Positions 53,414-61,946 of a DNA stretch of 64,000 bases are shown one piece after another. This DNA comes from Rheinheimera sp. SA_1. GTDB lineage: Bacteria > Pseudomonadota > Gammaproteobacteria > Enterobacterales > Alteromonadaceae. The stretch covers positions 1,116,001-1,180,000 of the forward strand of contig NZ_LXWK01000011.1 in NCBI RefSeq assembly GCF_001669775.1, given 5' to 3'. The notes under the pieces were generated by a model that was not told where the DNA came from, ran no database searches, and worked only from the letters and a program-made list of their open reading frames with translations. Both the position numbers and the translations under genes were made by a program. Each line of letters begins with the position of its first letter. Positions within the stretch are counted from its first letter, which is position 1.

Positions 53414-53441
53414 TGCGGGGTTGACACCCATCGACCCCGCA
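53414..53441 (+). other. Stem-loop after the chemoreceptor gene
   Basis: TGCGGGGT and ACCCCGCA make a perfect 8-bp stem with a 12-base loop, six bases past the stop codon. No T-run follows, so terminator function is uncertain. Confidence 0.45.
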
Positions 53442-53521
53442 CCGCCATTGGTCGCTTGTCACTGGAGTTTAGGAAAAGCTAAAGTTAGCTTCGAAGCTCA
53501 AAAATCATCCGGAGCCATTTG

Positions 53522-55261
53522 ATGCGCCTGCACTTGCTTTCTACCTCGTTACGTTTAACGCTGATCACGGCTTTATTAGCGCCAACCACTGCAGTGCTGG
53601 CTTATGACCGGGTCACCGGCCATGACTTTGCCAGCCGCTCTGAAGTCATTGCGCCGCATGCAATGGCGGCAACCAGTCAGCCACTGGCGACGCAAATTGC
53701 ACTGGATATTATGAAACAAGGCGGTAATGCCATCGATGCGGCCATTGCAGCCAATGCCGCGCTCGGCTTGATGGAACCGACCGGTAATGGCATCGGCGGC
53801 GATTTATACGCCATCGTTTGGTCAGCCAAAGATAAAAAACTGTTTGGCCTCAATGGCTCAGGCCGTTCGCCGAAGGGCATGACACTGGAACAAATGCAGG
53901 CGGAAGTGAAAAAACTTGGCCGCACTGATATTCCTCCTTATGGGATGTTGCCAATTAGCGTACCGGGTGCGGTCGATGGCTGGTTTAGTCTGCATGGCAA
54001 ATTTGGCAAATTGCCGATGGATAAAATCCTGGCACCAGCGATTCAATACGCCGAACAAGGTTTTCCGGTATCAGAGCTGATCGCTTATTACTGGAATGCC
54101 TCGGTGCCGCGCTTGTCACCGCAACCAGGTGATTTTAAAGGCACTTTCACCATCAATGGTAAAGCACCACAAAAAGGTGAAATCTTTAAAAATCCGGCTT
54201 TAGCCTCGACGTTAAAAACCTTAGCCAAAGACGGCCGCGATGCCTTTTATCAGGGCGACATCGCCCGCAAAATTGATACCTTTATGAAAAAAGAAGGCGG
54301 CTATCTGCGTTATGAAGATTTTGCGTCGCACAAATCGGAATGGGTGGAGCCGGTATCGGTGCACTACCGCGGCGTCGACGTCTGGGAATTACCACCCAAT
54401 GGTCAGGGAATTGCGGCGCTGCAGATGCTGCAAATTTTGAAAAACTTCGATTTAAAAGGTATGGGCTTTAACAGCCCGGCCAGTTTGCACACCCTGATTG
54501 AAGCGAAAAAACTGGCATTTGAAGACCGCGCCAAATTCTACGCCGATCAGGATTTCGCCAAAGTGCCGGTCAAAGGGCTGATATCGGAAGCTTATGGCCG
54601 CGAACGTGCCAAGCTAATTGGTGAACGTGCAGCGCAGCGGGTCGATGCTGGCAATCCAAACCTGTATGAAGGCGATACCATCTACATGACCACGGCTGAT
54701 AAAGACGGCAATATGGTGTCGCTTATTCAGTCAAATTACCGTGGTATGGGCTCTGGGGTGGTGGTGCCGGGACTCGGTTTTGGCTTCCAGGATCGCGGCC
54801 AGATGTTCTCGCTGGATCCAAAACACGCTAACGCTTTTGCCCCTGGCAAACGCGCTTTTAATACCATTATTCCGGCATTTGCCACCAAAGACGGCAAACC
54901 CTATATTAGCTTTGGGGTGATGGGCGGCGCGATGCAACCGCAGGGACATGTGCAGATCATCGTCAATATGGTCGATTATGGGATGAATCTGCAGGAAGCC
55001 GGTGACGCCGCGCGCTGGCAGCACCTTGGCAATACCGAGCCAACCGATGGCAGCGAAATGTACCTGGAAAACGGTGGTTACACTGAAGTTGAGCGTGGTG
55101 TGCCTTATCAAACCATTCAGCAGTTGCAGCAAAAAGGCCATGATATCCGCTACGGTTTTGGCGGCTACGGTGGTTATCAAGCAATTATGAAAGACCCAAA
55201 AACCGGTGTTTATTATGGTGCTTCAGAATCACGGAAAGATGGACAAGCCGCGGGTTACTGA
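53522..55261 (+). CDS. ggt: Gamma-glutamyltransferase (GGT), exported
   Basis: Periplasmic Ntn-hydrolase that cleaves gamma-glutamyl bonds, for example in glutathione, and matures by self-cleavage. ATG 53522 gives 579 residues with a signal sequence ending VLA. The large subunit has QGGNAIDAAIAANAALGLMEPTGNGIGGD; the catalytic Thr is T386 in EGDTIYMTTADKDGN, which becomes the small-subunit N-terminus. The lid region of E. coli GGT is replaced by GSGVVVPGLGFGFQDRGQMF, a variant seen in cephalosporin-acylase-like members. GSGVV and GGAMQPQGH fit the substrate site. Confidence 0.92.
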   Translation: MRLHLLSTSLRLTLITALLAPTTAVLAYDRVTGHDFASRSEVIAPHAMAATSQPLATQIALDIMKQGGNAIDAAIAANAALGLMEPTGNGIGGDLYAIVWSAKDKKLFGLNGSGRSPKGMTLEQMQAEVKKLGRTDIPPYGMLPISVPGAVDGWFSLHGKFGKLPMDKILAPAIQYAEQGFPVSELIAYYWNASVPRLSPQPGDFKGTFTINGKAPQKGEIFKNPALASTLKTLAKDGRDAFYQGDIARKIDTFMKKEGGYLRYEDFASHKSEWVEPVSVHYRGVDVWELPPNGQGIAALQMLQILKNFDLKGMGFNSPASLHTLIEAKKLAFEDRAKFYADQDFAKVPVKGLISEAYGRERAKLIGERAAQRVDAGNPNLYEGDTIYMTTADKDGNMVSLIQSNYRGMGSGVVVPGLGFGFQDRGQMFSLDPKHANAFAPGKRAFNTIIPAFATKDGKPYISFGVMGGAMQPQGHVQIIVNMVDYGMNLQEAGDAARWQHLGNTEPTDGSEMYLENGGYTEVERGVPYQTIQQLQQKGHDIRYGFGGYGGYQAIMKDPKTGVYYGASESRKDGQAAGY

Positions 55262-55276
55262 TAGGTAACAACTGAT

Positions 55277-55302
55277 ATGGCGGTCAGCAACATGACCGCC
55301 AT
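55277..55302. terminator. Possible bidirectional stem-loop between convergent genes
   Basis: ATGGCGGTCA and TGACCGCCAT form a perfect 10-bp stem with a six-base loop between ggt and the barrel gene. A T-run is missing on both sides, so efficiency as a terminator is doubtful. Confidence 0.5.
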
Positions 55303-55330
55303 CATTGCTAATTCAGCTGCACACAGGTCA

Positions 55331-55936
55331 TTAGAAATAATAGTTTGCGCCGAACGTGATGGCTTTCCAGCTAAATGATACGGGATGATTCGGTGCGAAG
55401 TCCGGTAGCTTTTGATAATCCAGATAGATGTCCATATTCTTCCCAGTCTGTAACTTCAAACCAAGCCCATACAAAGCACCGCTGTCACTGGAAGTTAAAC
55501 TCGATGGGAAATGAGTAATCCCGCCGTTTTGCGGATCCCGGTAGGAACTTAACAGATCCACTTCCAGCTTACTATGGCTATACCCGAGCAAGCCATAGAC
55601 AGACAAATTACCGACTAACGGATAAGTCCCTTTCACTGCCAGCATTGATTGCCAGCCAAGCTGTTCGCGATAATCACCAATCGTCGATCCTGGTAGCTCG
55701 TATCTGGTGGAGTAGCCTGAAACACCCCTGTTCAGGCGTGATTCGAACGACAAATAATCGTTCAGCCGGTAACCAAGAGTCATCCCCAAAGTCTGCAGAT
55801 TACGTCCGTTGTTGGAATTGGCATATTGCTGTGTACTATACGAGCCACCCAGATAAATATTGTCCGGCATGGTGAATTCAAACGCCAGCACCGGTGAAGC
55901 AGCGGCCAGCATCAATAAAGCAGTGATTATTTTCAT
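55331..55936 (-). CDS. Outer-membrane beta-barrel protein
   Basis: A 201-residue protein with signal peptide MKIITALLMLAAASPVLA, alternating amphipathic strands rich in Tyr, Gly and Ser (YLGGSYSTQQYAN, LQTLGMTLGYRLNDYLSFES) and a C-terminal aromatic motif ending NYYF recognised by BamA. It predicts an eight-strand OmpA/OmpW-like barrel. Function unknown. Confidence 0.78.
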   Translation of the reverse strand: MKIITALLMLAAASPVLAFEFTMPDNIYLGGSYSTQQYANSNNGRNLQTLGMTLGYRLNDYLSFESRLNRGVSGYSTRYELPGSTIGDYREQLGWQSMLAVKGTYPLVGNLSVYGLLGYSHSKLEVDLLSSYRDPQNGGITHFPSSLTSSDSGALYGLGLKLQTGKNMDIYLDYQKLPDFAPNHPVSFSWKAITFGANYYF

Positions 55937-56318
55937 TTCTTTATTCCTTTGTTTAATAACTTCCCACTGGCCTTAAAGTCTGTTGATCACTATTTAGAAT
56001 CAATAACATACAGGTCAGACGGGTGATTAATTCATATCAAAGGATAAAATAAAAGCACTTTATAAATCTCAATTGTTGCAACATGTAAACGCAAGGTGCG
56101 GGATATCACTCTCTTTCAGCAGCTCAGCCATAGTTGAAAAACAAAAAGGCGTACTACCGTATTATGGTAAGTAACGCCTTTAATACCGGTCAACTTTGCA
56201 GCCGCAGGTCAGTACCCACTTGCAATGTTAACGATTTCGGAAATAACCTGAATCTGCGACTTTAGTTTGCAATTCACCGCAAAGGTGAAAGCATCAAAAA
56301 ACCCGCTAAAACGGCAAA
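55937..56318. other. Intergenic region with terminator
   Basis: No gene is seen in this 382-base gap. Bases 55940-56060 are AT-rich and probably contain the barrel gene promoter. The hairpin at 56145-56182 is listed separately. The remainder, to 56318, shows nothing I can name. Confidence 0.45.
56145..56182 (-). terminator. Terminator downstream of the DUF3718 gene
   Basis: AAAGGCGT-ACTACCGTA and TGGTAAGT-AACGCCTTT form a long imperfect stem with a minus-strand T-run (TTTTTGTTTTT). It lies about 137 bases after the DUF3718 stop codon. Confidence 0.72.
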
Positions 56319-56693
56319 TTAATCCTGACCAATCCGGGCTTTGATATCGTTGATCAGTGGTGAGTCGCCCATGCCGTTGGCGGTCGCCCAGGCTTCCAGA
56401 CCTTCTGCAGTTAAGGCTTTGGCTGGCATCTGCTTCACAAAAAACGAACCAACTTCATAAGCATCGCTGCGCATGGCGAATTTAATCAGCGATTCTTTGT
56501 TACATTGTACATTGTCGTAGATTTTACGCACGTTCACTTTGTTGTCTGATAACAGTTTACGGATCCGGTTTTTATCATCCGCTTTGGTGTATTCGCACAA
56601 AGAAACAGTCCATTGCTCTTGCGCCATTACCGCAGGAGAACTTAATGCAACAACTGCCAGGCCTAAAGCTACTACCGTTAGAGTCTTCTTCAT
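56319..56693 (-). CDS. DUF3718 exported protein
   Basis: ATG 56693, preceded by GAGG, gives 124 residues with signal peptide ending PAVMAQ. The mature region has SLCEYTKADDKNRIRKLLSD, VRKIYDNVQCNKESLIKFA and SFFVKQMP, the pattern of DUF3718, a small cysteine-pair family largely confined to Alteromonadales-type bacteria. The two Cys (CEY and QCN) may form a disulfide. Function is unknown. Confidence 0.78.
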   Translation of the reverse strand: MKKTLTVVALGLAVVALSSPAVMAQEQWTVSLCEYTKADDKNRIRKLLSDNKVNVRKIYDNVQCNKESLIKFAMRSDAYEVGSFFVKQMPAKALTAEGLEAWATANGMGDSPLINDIKARIGQD

Positions 56694-57012
56694 AACAACC
56701 TCATTTAGCTTAAAAAATCCATGGTATTCATAGCGCTTGCGACCTGGATTCGTTGGCACAACCACCCAGATCGCGGCCAGAATAAAGCAGCAAACGCTGA
56801 CCTAAGCCAAGTATTGGCGTTTATTGAAAGAAGGCAAGTCCAATCAGTTGAAATTAGTCATGTTTTTGATTTGATTGATTAATTTTAAAGCTAAACGCAA
56901 CATTTACCATTAATTCCATGTTTAAACCGTTCATGTCACTGCCAAGTTCCATCACAACTAAGCAACAATACATTAGCCATGGGCCGAAACAGACATTTCA
57001 GTACAGGATGGT
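56694..57012. other. Intergenic region between kinase and DUF3718 genes
   Basis: In this 319-base gap I see no gene, repeat or strong hairpin. It contains the promoter region of the DUF3718 gene (minus) and the 3' flank of the histidine kinase gene (minus). Confidence 0.4.
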
Positions 57013-58437
57013 TCAGGATTGTTGCAATAACGGCAACACGATATTGATCCGAAGACCGCATCGTTCACCGGTGGCATTCACACGATTCTCGGCGCTAATG
57101 CTGCCATCACAAGCATTGATAGCGCGCTGAGCAATGCTCAGTCCCAGTCCAACCCCGTCCCCGGTACTGTGGCTGCGGAAAAACGGATTAAAAATCAGCG
57201 GCAACTGCTCTGCTGGTAAACCACTGCCGTCATCATCAACCAACACCCGGACGCTCTTGTCCGACACCAGCGCCCGCACCAGGACTAATGAATCTTCCGC
57301 CGTGTATTTAATCGCGTTACGAATGACGTTTTCCAGCGCCCGGTACAACAACTCAGCATCAGCATGCACCAGAATTTTCGGTAACTCAGCCAGTTGCAGA
57401 TGTTTATGCTGTGCTGCTGCCTCCAGTTGGCCATCATCACAAATTGACTCCAGCAATTCAGTCAAATCGACTTCCTGCAGCTGAAAATTCACTTCACCAC
57501 TTTCCAGCCGGGAGAAAGTCAGAATTTCTCCAACCAGTGCATCCAGCCGCGCCGCTTCAGTTTCTACTTTGGCCAGCGCCGATTCCTGTTCAGCCGGGGT
57601 TTGCCGGGCAAGACCAATCAAAATCTGTAACCTGGCCAATGGTGAACGTAATTCATGTGATACATCGTGTAGCAGCCGGCGTTGCGACAAAATCGCCAGA
57701 TACACACTTTGCGCCATCAGGTTAAAACTGCGCGCCAGCTCACCGAACTCGTCTTTACGACTGGTAATCTTGCCACTGAGCTGCGTACGCCACTGCTCTT
57801 TTGGTAAAGCGCCGAGTGCCTGACGAAGCTGGCGTACCGGCGACGCAAAATACCAGGCCAGCAACAGACTTGAAGCCATACTGGTCAAAATAATACTGAA
57901 TAGAATAAAGCTCGGATGAAACCAAAATGGCGGCGTAGGAGGCCGACGCAGTCCATTATCCTCGGCAGACTCCTGAGCGGAAAATTTACGCTCACCGGCA
58001 GGCTGCCCTGGTTCGCCAAAATTGCGCCAGCGGCCGGGCCAAAATTGCGGATTCGCCACCGCCAGCAATTGCCAGTGACGACCATCAGCGCTGTGCAGTG
58101 CAAAATCGGCCTGATTCTTACGTTGCGCCAGTTGTTGCCGCCAGTCTGCCGGTACCGGTCGTTGCAATAGGTCCTGGCCCATCGCATCGAGGATTAAAAT
58201 CCGTTCGCGGGCAATAGGTTCTAAATCCCATTTCGCCACCACTTTGCGCAGCAACTCAATGCCGCCGGCATCCACCATGGTTTGTGCCGACTGCTGAATT
58301 AGCCGCGCCTGTGGCCCAAACATCAGCCGATCGTCACTGGTATCGGTGCTCAGCTGTACCACAGCCCAAATCAAACCAAAGGCAAAAGCTAATGCCGACC
58401 AGAATGCTAACAGGAATTTCCAGAACAGTTGGCCCAT
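57013..58437 (-). CDS. CpxA-like sensor histidine kinase
   Basis: A 474-residue membrane kinase with helices at about 5-27 and 170-195 around a periplasmic sensor of about 140 residues, a HAMP (SPVRQLRQALGALPKE), phosphoacceptor HDVSHELRSPLARLQ, N box LYRALENVIRNAIKYT, G1 VLVDDDGSGLP and GVGLGLSIAQRA. All catalytic boxes are intact, unlike the kinase at 41707. The HELRSPLARLQ pattern and the partner resemble CpxA, the envelope-stress sensor. No cpxP lies nearby. Three bases separate it from the regulator gene. Confidence 0.88.
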   Translation of the reverse strand: MGQLFWKFLLAFWSALAFAFGLIWAVVQLSTDTSDDRLMFGPQARLIQQSAQTMVDAGGIELLRKVVAKWDLEPIARERILILDAMGQDLLQRPVPADWRQQLAQRKNQADFALHSADGRHWQLLAVANPQFWPGRWRNFGEPGQPAGERKFSAQESAEDNGLRRPPTPPFWFHPSFILFSIILTSMASSLLLAWYFASPVRQLRQALGALPKEQWRTQLSGKITSRKDEFGELARSFNLMAQSVYLAILSQRRLLHDVSHELRSPLARLQILIGLARQTPAEQESALAKVETEAARLDALVGEILTFSRLESGEVNFQLQEVDLTELLESICDDGQLEAAAQHKHLQLAELPKILVHADAELLYRALENVIRNAIKYTAEDSLVLVRALVSDKSVRVLVDDDGSGLPAEQLPLIFNPFFRSHSTGDGVGLGLSIAQRAINACDGSISAENRVNATGERCGLRINIVLPLLQQS

Positions 58438-58440
58438 GGC

Positions 58441-59124
58441 TTACAGATGCCTCAGCCATTGATAACCCTTGCCGCGCACTGCCTGGATCCAATGCTGGCC
58501 ATCACTGCGTTTACCCAGTTTTTGCCGGATATTCGAAATATGCACATCAATACTGCGGTCGTATTGGGTGAGCGTTTTCCCCAACCCCTGCTGCGATAAA
58601 TCAGCTTTGGTCACAATGCGACCAGCCTGACTGACCAGCAGCCATAATAAGCTAAACTCGGCGCCGGTTAAGTCCAGTGCAATCCCCTCAAACATGGCGC
58701 TACGACTGGCCGGAGTTAATAACAGCGGGCCTTCCAGTAAGCGTAAATCAGGTTGTTGTTGTAACTGCATCCGCCGCAAAATAGCCCGAATACGCGCCAC
58801 TAATTCCCGCGGCAAACAAGGTTTGGCAACATAATCATCTGCACCCAGCTCCAGGCCAATCACTTTGTCGATATCGTCACCACGCGCAGTCAGCATCAAC
58901 ACCGGCCGATCCGACACCTGCCGTAGCTTTTTCAGCACCGTCACACCGTCCATGCCCGGCATCATCACATCCAATACCACCAGATCAAAACCATGGCTTA
59001 ACGCTAGTTTTAAACCAGTGGTGCCATCGTTGGCCACTGTCACGGTAAAACCTTCACGCTGCAGATAAGTCGCCAGCATGCTGGTTAAAGCGCTGTCGTC
59101 GTCGATGAGTAACAAATGAGCCAC
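58441..59124 (-). CDS. CpxR-like OmpR-family response regulator
   Basis: A 227-residue regulator: receiver with LLLIDDDSALTSML, Asp in LVVLDVMMPGMDG, Thr in MLTARG and Lys in VAKPCLPRELVARIRAILRR; winged helix with LTGAEFSLLWLLVSQAGRIV, LSQQGLGKTLTQYDRSID, HISNIRQKLG. The LSQ..LGK.LT..DR.ID.HISN.R.KL run is very close to E. coli CpxR. Likely controls envelope-stress genes; no clear GTAAA pair was found in its upstream region. Confidence 0.9.
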   Translation of the reverse strand: MAHLLLIDDDSALTSMLATYLQREGFTVTVANDGTTGLKLALSHGFDLVVLDVMMPGMDGVTVLKKLRQVSDRPVLMLTARGDDIDKVIGLELGADDYVAKPCLPRELVARIRAILRRMQLQQQPDLRLLEGPLLLTPASRSAMFEGIALDLTGAEFSLLWLLVSQAGRIVTKADLSQQGLGKTLTQYDRSIDVHISNIRQKLGKRSDGQHWIQAVRGKGYQWLRHL

Positions 59125-59342
59125 GATAAAACCTTCGATAAGCGTTAAAATGAACGCGAAAAGTATGGCCGAATTTTACCCTGAAGCGAGCTCCGGCAGG
59201 CAGTGGCTTTACATAACTATACAATTTACTGGCGCAGACGCTGGTTGGTTTTGCCGAAAAAACACCAACAAGGTGTGAGGAGAAAGGGTTAAATAAGCAG
59301 TACAGCGCGGCCTTCTACAACCGCGCTTATTTTTACCGGGAA

Positions 59343-59837
59343 TTAACGGGCCGCCTGCCAGTCTGTTACCGCCTGCAGCATCACTTCAGCTTTAGATAGT
59401 TCAAAGGTTTTAGGCGCATCGACATTCAGCAATTGCACCACACCGTCTTCAACAATCATCGCATAACGCATCGAACGCATGCCGCCAAAATCGCCACTGT
59501 CGACTAACAAACCACAGGCTTCGGCAAACCGGCCGGCACCATCAGCTAAAAACAAAATATCACCGGCTTGTTGTTGCTTGCCCCAGGCATCCAGAACATA
59601 AGCATCATTGACTGCGGTGCAGATGATCCGATCCACACCTTGCTGGAAAAACTGTTCACACAGGGCGATAAAACCGGGTAAATGTGAAGCGCTGCAGGTG
59701 GGGGTAAATGCACCTGGCAAGGCAAACAGCACAATGGTTTCGCCGCTGAAAATCTCTTTACTGCTTAAAGTCACCACGCCATTGTCAGTTAAACGTTGAA
59801 AACTGACTTCTGGTAATTTATCGCCTACCTGAATCAT
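59343..59837 (-). CDS. Peroxiredoxin of the Prx5 type
   Basis: A 164-residue thiol peroxidase. The peroxidatic Cys is C48 in LFALPGAFTPTCSASHLPGF, the Prx5 signature; the Arg partner is in GGMRSMRYAMIVEDGVV. Reduces hydrogen or alkyl peroxides with glutathione/glutaredoxin or thioredoxin. Monocistronic. Confidence 0.93.
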   Translation of the reverse strand: MIQVGDKLPEVSFQRLTDNGVVTLSSKEIFSGETIVLFALPGAFTPTCSASHLPGFIALCEQFFQQGVDRIICTAVNDAYVLDAWGKQQQAGDILFLADGAGRFAEACGLLVDSGDFGGMRSMRYAMIVEDGVVQLLNVDAPKTFELSKAEVMLQAVTDWQAAR

Positions 59838-59888
59838 TATTTGCTCCTATTGCAGCTTTACTTCTGCACCACTGAAACCTCAGCCGAT

Positions 59889-60689
59889 TTAAAGCGCCGC
59901 TTTTACGTAAACATCAAATCTATTGTTTTTGCCTTCAATACTCATGCTGGGCTTTTGCCCAGCCAGAAATTCGGCGTAACCCGGTCTTTTCACCACCACC
60001 CTTTTGCTGGCAAGGGCAAACGCTGCCTGCCATAAGGCATCGGCGTCAGGATCGGCGCCGACCACGTCATGAAAAGCCCGCATTTCTTTTTTCACCGCCG
60101 CCGATTTTTCACGCGCCGGAAACATCGGATCCAGATAGACCACATCGGGCGCCGGTAACTGTTGTAATGCGTCAATCGCCTGTGAAAAAACCAGCGTCAA
60201 TCGTCCTGGCAACCAATCCTGCAATTCAGGATCCAGCCGCGCCCGGCGTAACCCATCCCACAGCAGCGCTGCCACTAAAGGGTTGCGTTCTACCAGTGTC
60301 ACAGTGGCGCCTAAACTGGCCAACACCAGCGCATCCCGTCCCAAACCAGCGGTGGCGTCGATTACCGCCAGACCAGATTTTTTGGTGACTCCAACGGCCT
60401 TGGCTATAGCTTCACTTTTTCCGCCACCAAATTTGCGCCGGTATGTCGCAGCGCCGCTGGAAAAATCGACCAGAATGTCGCCTTGTTTGACAAGTTCGGT
60501 GTGGCGCAAGACTAATTGCCTGTCCTGCCATGCCAGATGCCAGCCGTTTGCTTGTTCGACAATCACCAGACCAAATTGTTGTTGCAGCGCATCAATCACT
60601 GCTGCCGGTAGTTCAGAATGAGCTAATAAACCAGGGTTTAACCGGCCACTATGCTCATCAAAACCAATGGGTGAGCCAGCCCCTTGCAT
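59889..60689 (-). CDS. rsmJ: 16S rRNA (guanine(1516)-N2)-methyltransferase RsmJ
   Basis: SAM-dependent rRNA methyltransferase, 266 residues. Key segments: DFSSGAATYRRKFGGGKSEAIAKAVG, SAM site VIDATAGLGRDALVLASLGA, VTLVERNPLVAALLWDGL, catalytic VYLDPMFPAREKSAAVKKEM and VVKRPGYAEFLAG. Its start shares one base with the stop of the upstream glycosylase-like gene. Pairing with prlC is conserved in E. coli. Confidence 0.95.
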   Translation of the reverse strand: MQGAGSPIGFDEHSGRLNPGLLAHSELPAAVIDALQQQFGLVIVEQANGWHLAWQDRQLVLRHTELVKQGDILVDFSSGAATYRRKFGGGKSEAIAKAVGVTKKSGLAVIDATAGLGRDALVLASLGATVTLVERNPLVAALLWDGLRRARLDPELQDWLPGRLTLVFSQAIDALQQLPAPDVVYLDPMFPAREKSAAVKKEMRAFHDVVGADPDADALWQAAFALASKRVVVKRPGYAEFLAGQKPSMSIEGKNNRFDVYVKAAL

Positions 60690-61432
60690 CAGACGGCCCC
60701 GCCGTTTTCACTCATCGGAGCGGAACCGGTCACACCGTTGAGGCCAGCATAATTATCACCGACACTCATTGCTACAATGCGGCTGATTTGTTGCAGATTG
60801 AACCCCGACTGTTGTTGCCACTGATTAAACTGCGCCTGAATTTTCGCCAGATTGCTTTTGCTGGTCAGCCCGCCATCAATCACCTGATAAGCGCGCAGAT
60901 AAGCTTCGACATCCTGCGACAATAAAAAAGTATCTTTACCCATGGCACGCAACGCGTAAGCACCGGTATTGCCACCTAATCTTGCGCCACGTTTTTTCAA
61001 CAGCTCCCACAAACCGATGATATTGTCCGTCGGCCAGTGCGCCACCATCGCAGCAAAACTGCCATGTTGCTGTGCCAGTTCATGGATCATCAGCGCATTA
61101 TGGCGAATGGTCAACACCTTGCTGCCGTTACGGATAATCCGCGGATCCTGGGCTTTTTGTGCCAGCATTTCGTCCGGCAGCATCAGCATTTTCTCCACCG
61201 CAAAGTCGAAAAACACCTCGCGAAAACCTGGCCATTTGTTTTCCACCACCCGCCAGACAAAACCACTCTGAAACACTTTTTTGGTCAATGCTTCCAACCA
61301 GTCGGCGTCGCTGTATTGCAACAGTTCGGCACTGCTCAGCGAATGGCCAAGCAATGCCTGCAGCTGTGCTTCACCACCTTTACGCTCAACTGCCCGCTGA
61401 TAAATGCTCGGGAATTTCTCGACCTGCGCCAT
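60689..61432 (-). CDS. DNA-3-methyladenine glycosylase I-like protein, divergent
   Basis: ATG 61432, preceded by GAGG, gives 247 residues. It aligns by eye with E. coli TAG around VFQSGFVWRVVENKW and RIIRNGSKVLTIRHNA. The body has no cysteine at all, so the TAG zinc site is absent, and the residue aligned to Glu38, which recognises 3-methyladenine, is a lysine (K52); Trp46 is kept (W60). Helix-rich fold and GGNTGAYALRAMGKDTFLLSQDVEAYL (in two parts) fit the superfamily. Substrate is therefore open. Lies between an unknown lipoprotein and rsmJ. Confidence 0.75.
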   Translation of the reverse strand: MAQVEKFPSIYQRAVERKGGEAQLQALLGHSLSSAELLQYSDADWLEALTKKVFQSGFVWRVVENKWPGFREVFFDFAVEKMLMLPDEMLAQKAQDPRIIRNGSKVLTIRHNALMIHELAQQHGSFAAMVAHWPTDNIIGLWELLKKRGARLGGNTGAYALRAMGKDTFLLSQDVEAYLRAYQVIDGGLTSKSNLAKIQAQFNQWQQQSGFNLQQISRIVAMSVGDNYAGLNGVTGSAPMSENGGAV

Positions 61433-61439
61433 ATCAACC

Positions 61440-61946
61440 TCAGAACAAATCGCCGGATGGGCCGGCTTTACAAACCCCACCGACCAGCATCACACTGGGT
61501 TCCAGCACCATGGAACAATCCGAAATGAGCCCAAGTCGATGGGCTTCTGCTTCGGCCAATCCGTTGTATTCAGAGACTTTTTGTAGCAGCAGCGCTTCGT
61601 CCAACCCTTGTACCGAATAAATCAGGTACGAAGCCGGGCCACCACAAGCTTTATAACCAAAAGGCACTTTACGACATTGCTGTACTTCACTGGCTTTGGC
61701 GTCGCCGATCATGGTTTTAATCTCGGCATAACGCTGCGTTAGTTCGGCATTGGTGCCCTGATTAGCGACAGGCAATGTTTGTCTGGTTTTTGGCATTTTT
61801 TGCTCCTCGGGATCTGCCGCTGCGGCAGTCACCGTCGCCGTTTCAGGCGCAACTGTGGTCGCGGGCGGTGCCGCCTGTTCAGCAGATTGTTCATGACAAC
61901 CGGCCAACATGAGCGCCAGCAGTGTTGCAGTCATAGGCAAACGCAT
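61440..61946 (-). CDS. Lipoprotein of unknown function
   Basis: A 168-residue protein with lipoprotein signal MRLPMTATLLALMLAGC (Cys17), a Pro/Ala/Thr-rich linker (about 22-58), and a conserved-looking domain with KVPFGYKACGGPASYLIYS, LQKVSEYNGLAEAEAHRLGL and ISDCSMVLEPSVMLVGGVCK; its four cysteines could form two disulfides. The start shares one base with the prlC stop. I do not recognise a named family with confidence. Confidence 0.75.
   Translation of the reverse strand: MRLPMTATLLALMLAGCHEQSAEQAAPPATTVAPETATVTAAAADPEEQKMPKTRQTLPVANQGTNAELTQRYAEIKTMIGDAKASEVQQCRKVPFGYKACGGPASYLIYSVQGLDEALLLQKVSEYNGLAEAEAHRLGLISDCSMVLEPSVMLVGGVCKAGPSGDLF

Noticed and set aside
59289-59340. Terminator after the peroxiredoxin gene
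   Set aside because: GCGCGG/CCGCGC can pair, but the minus strand lacks a T-run right after the stem, so support is weak.
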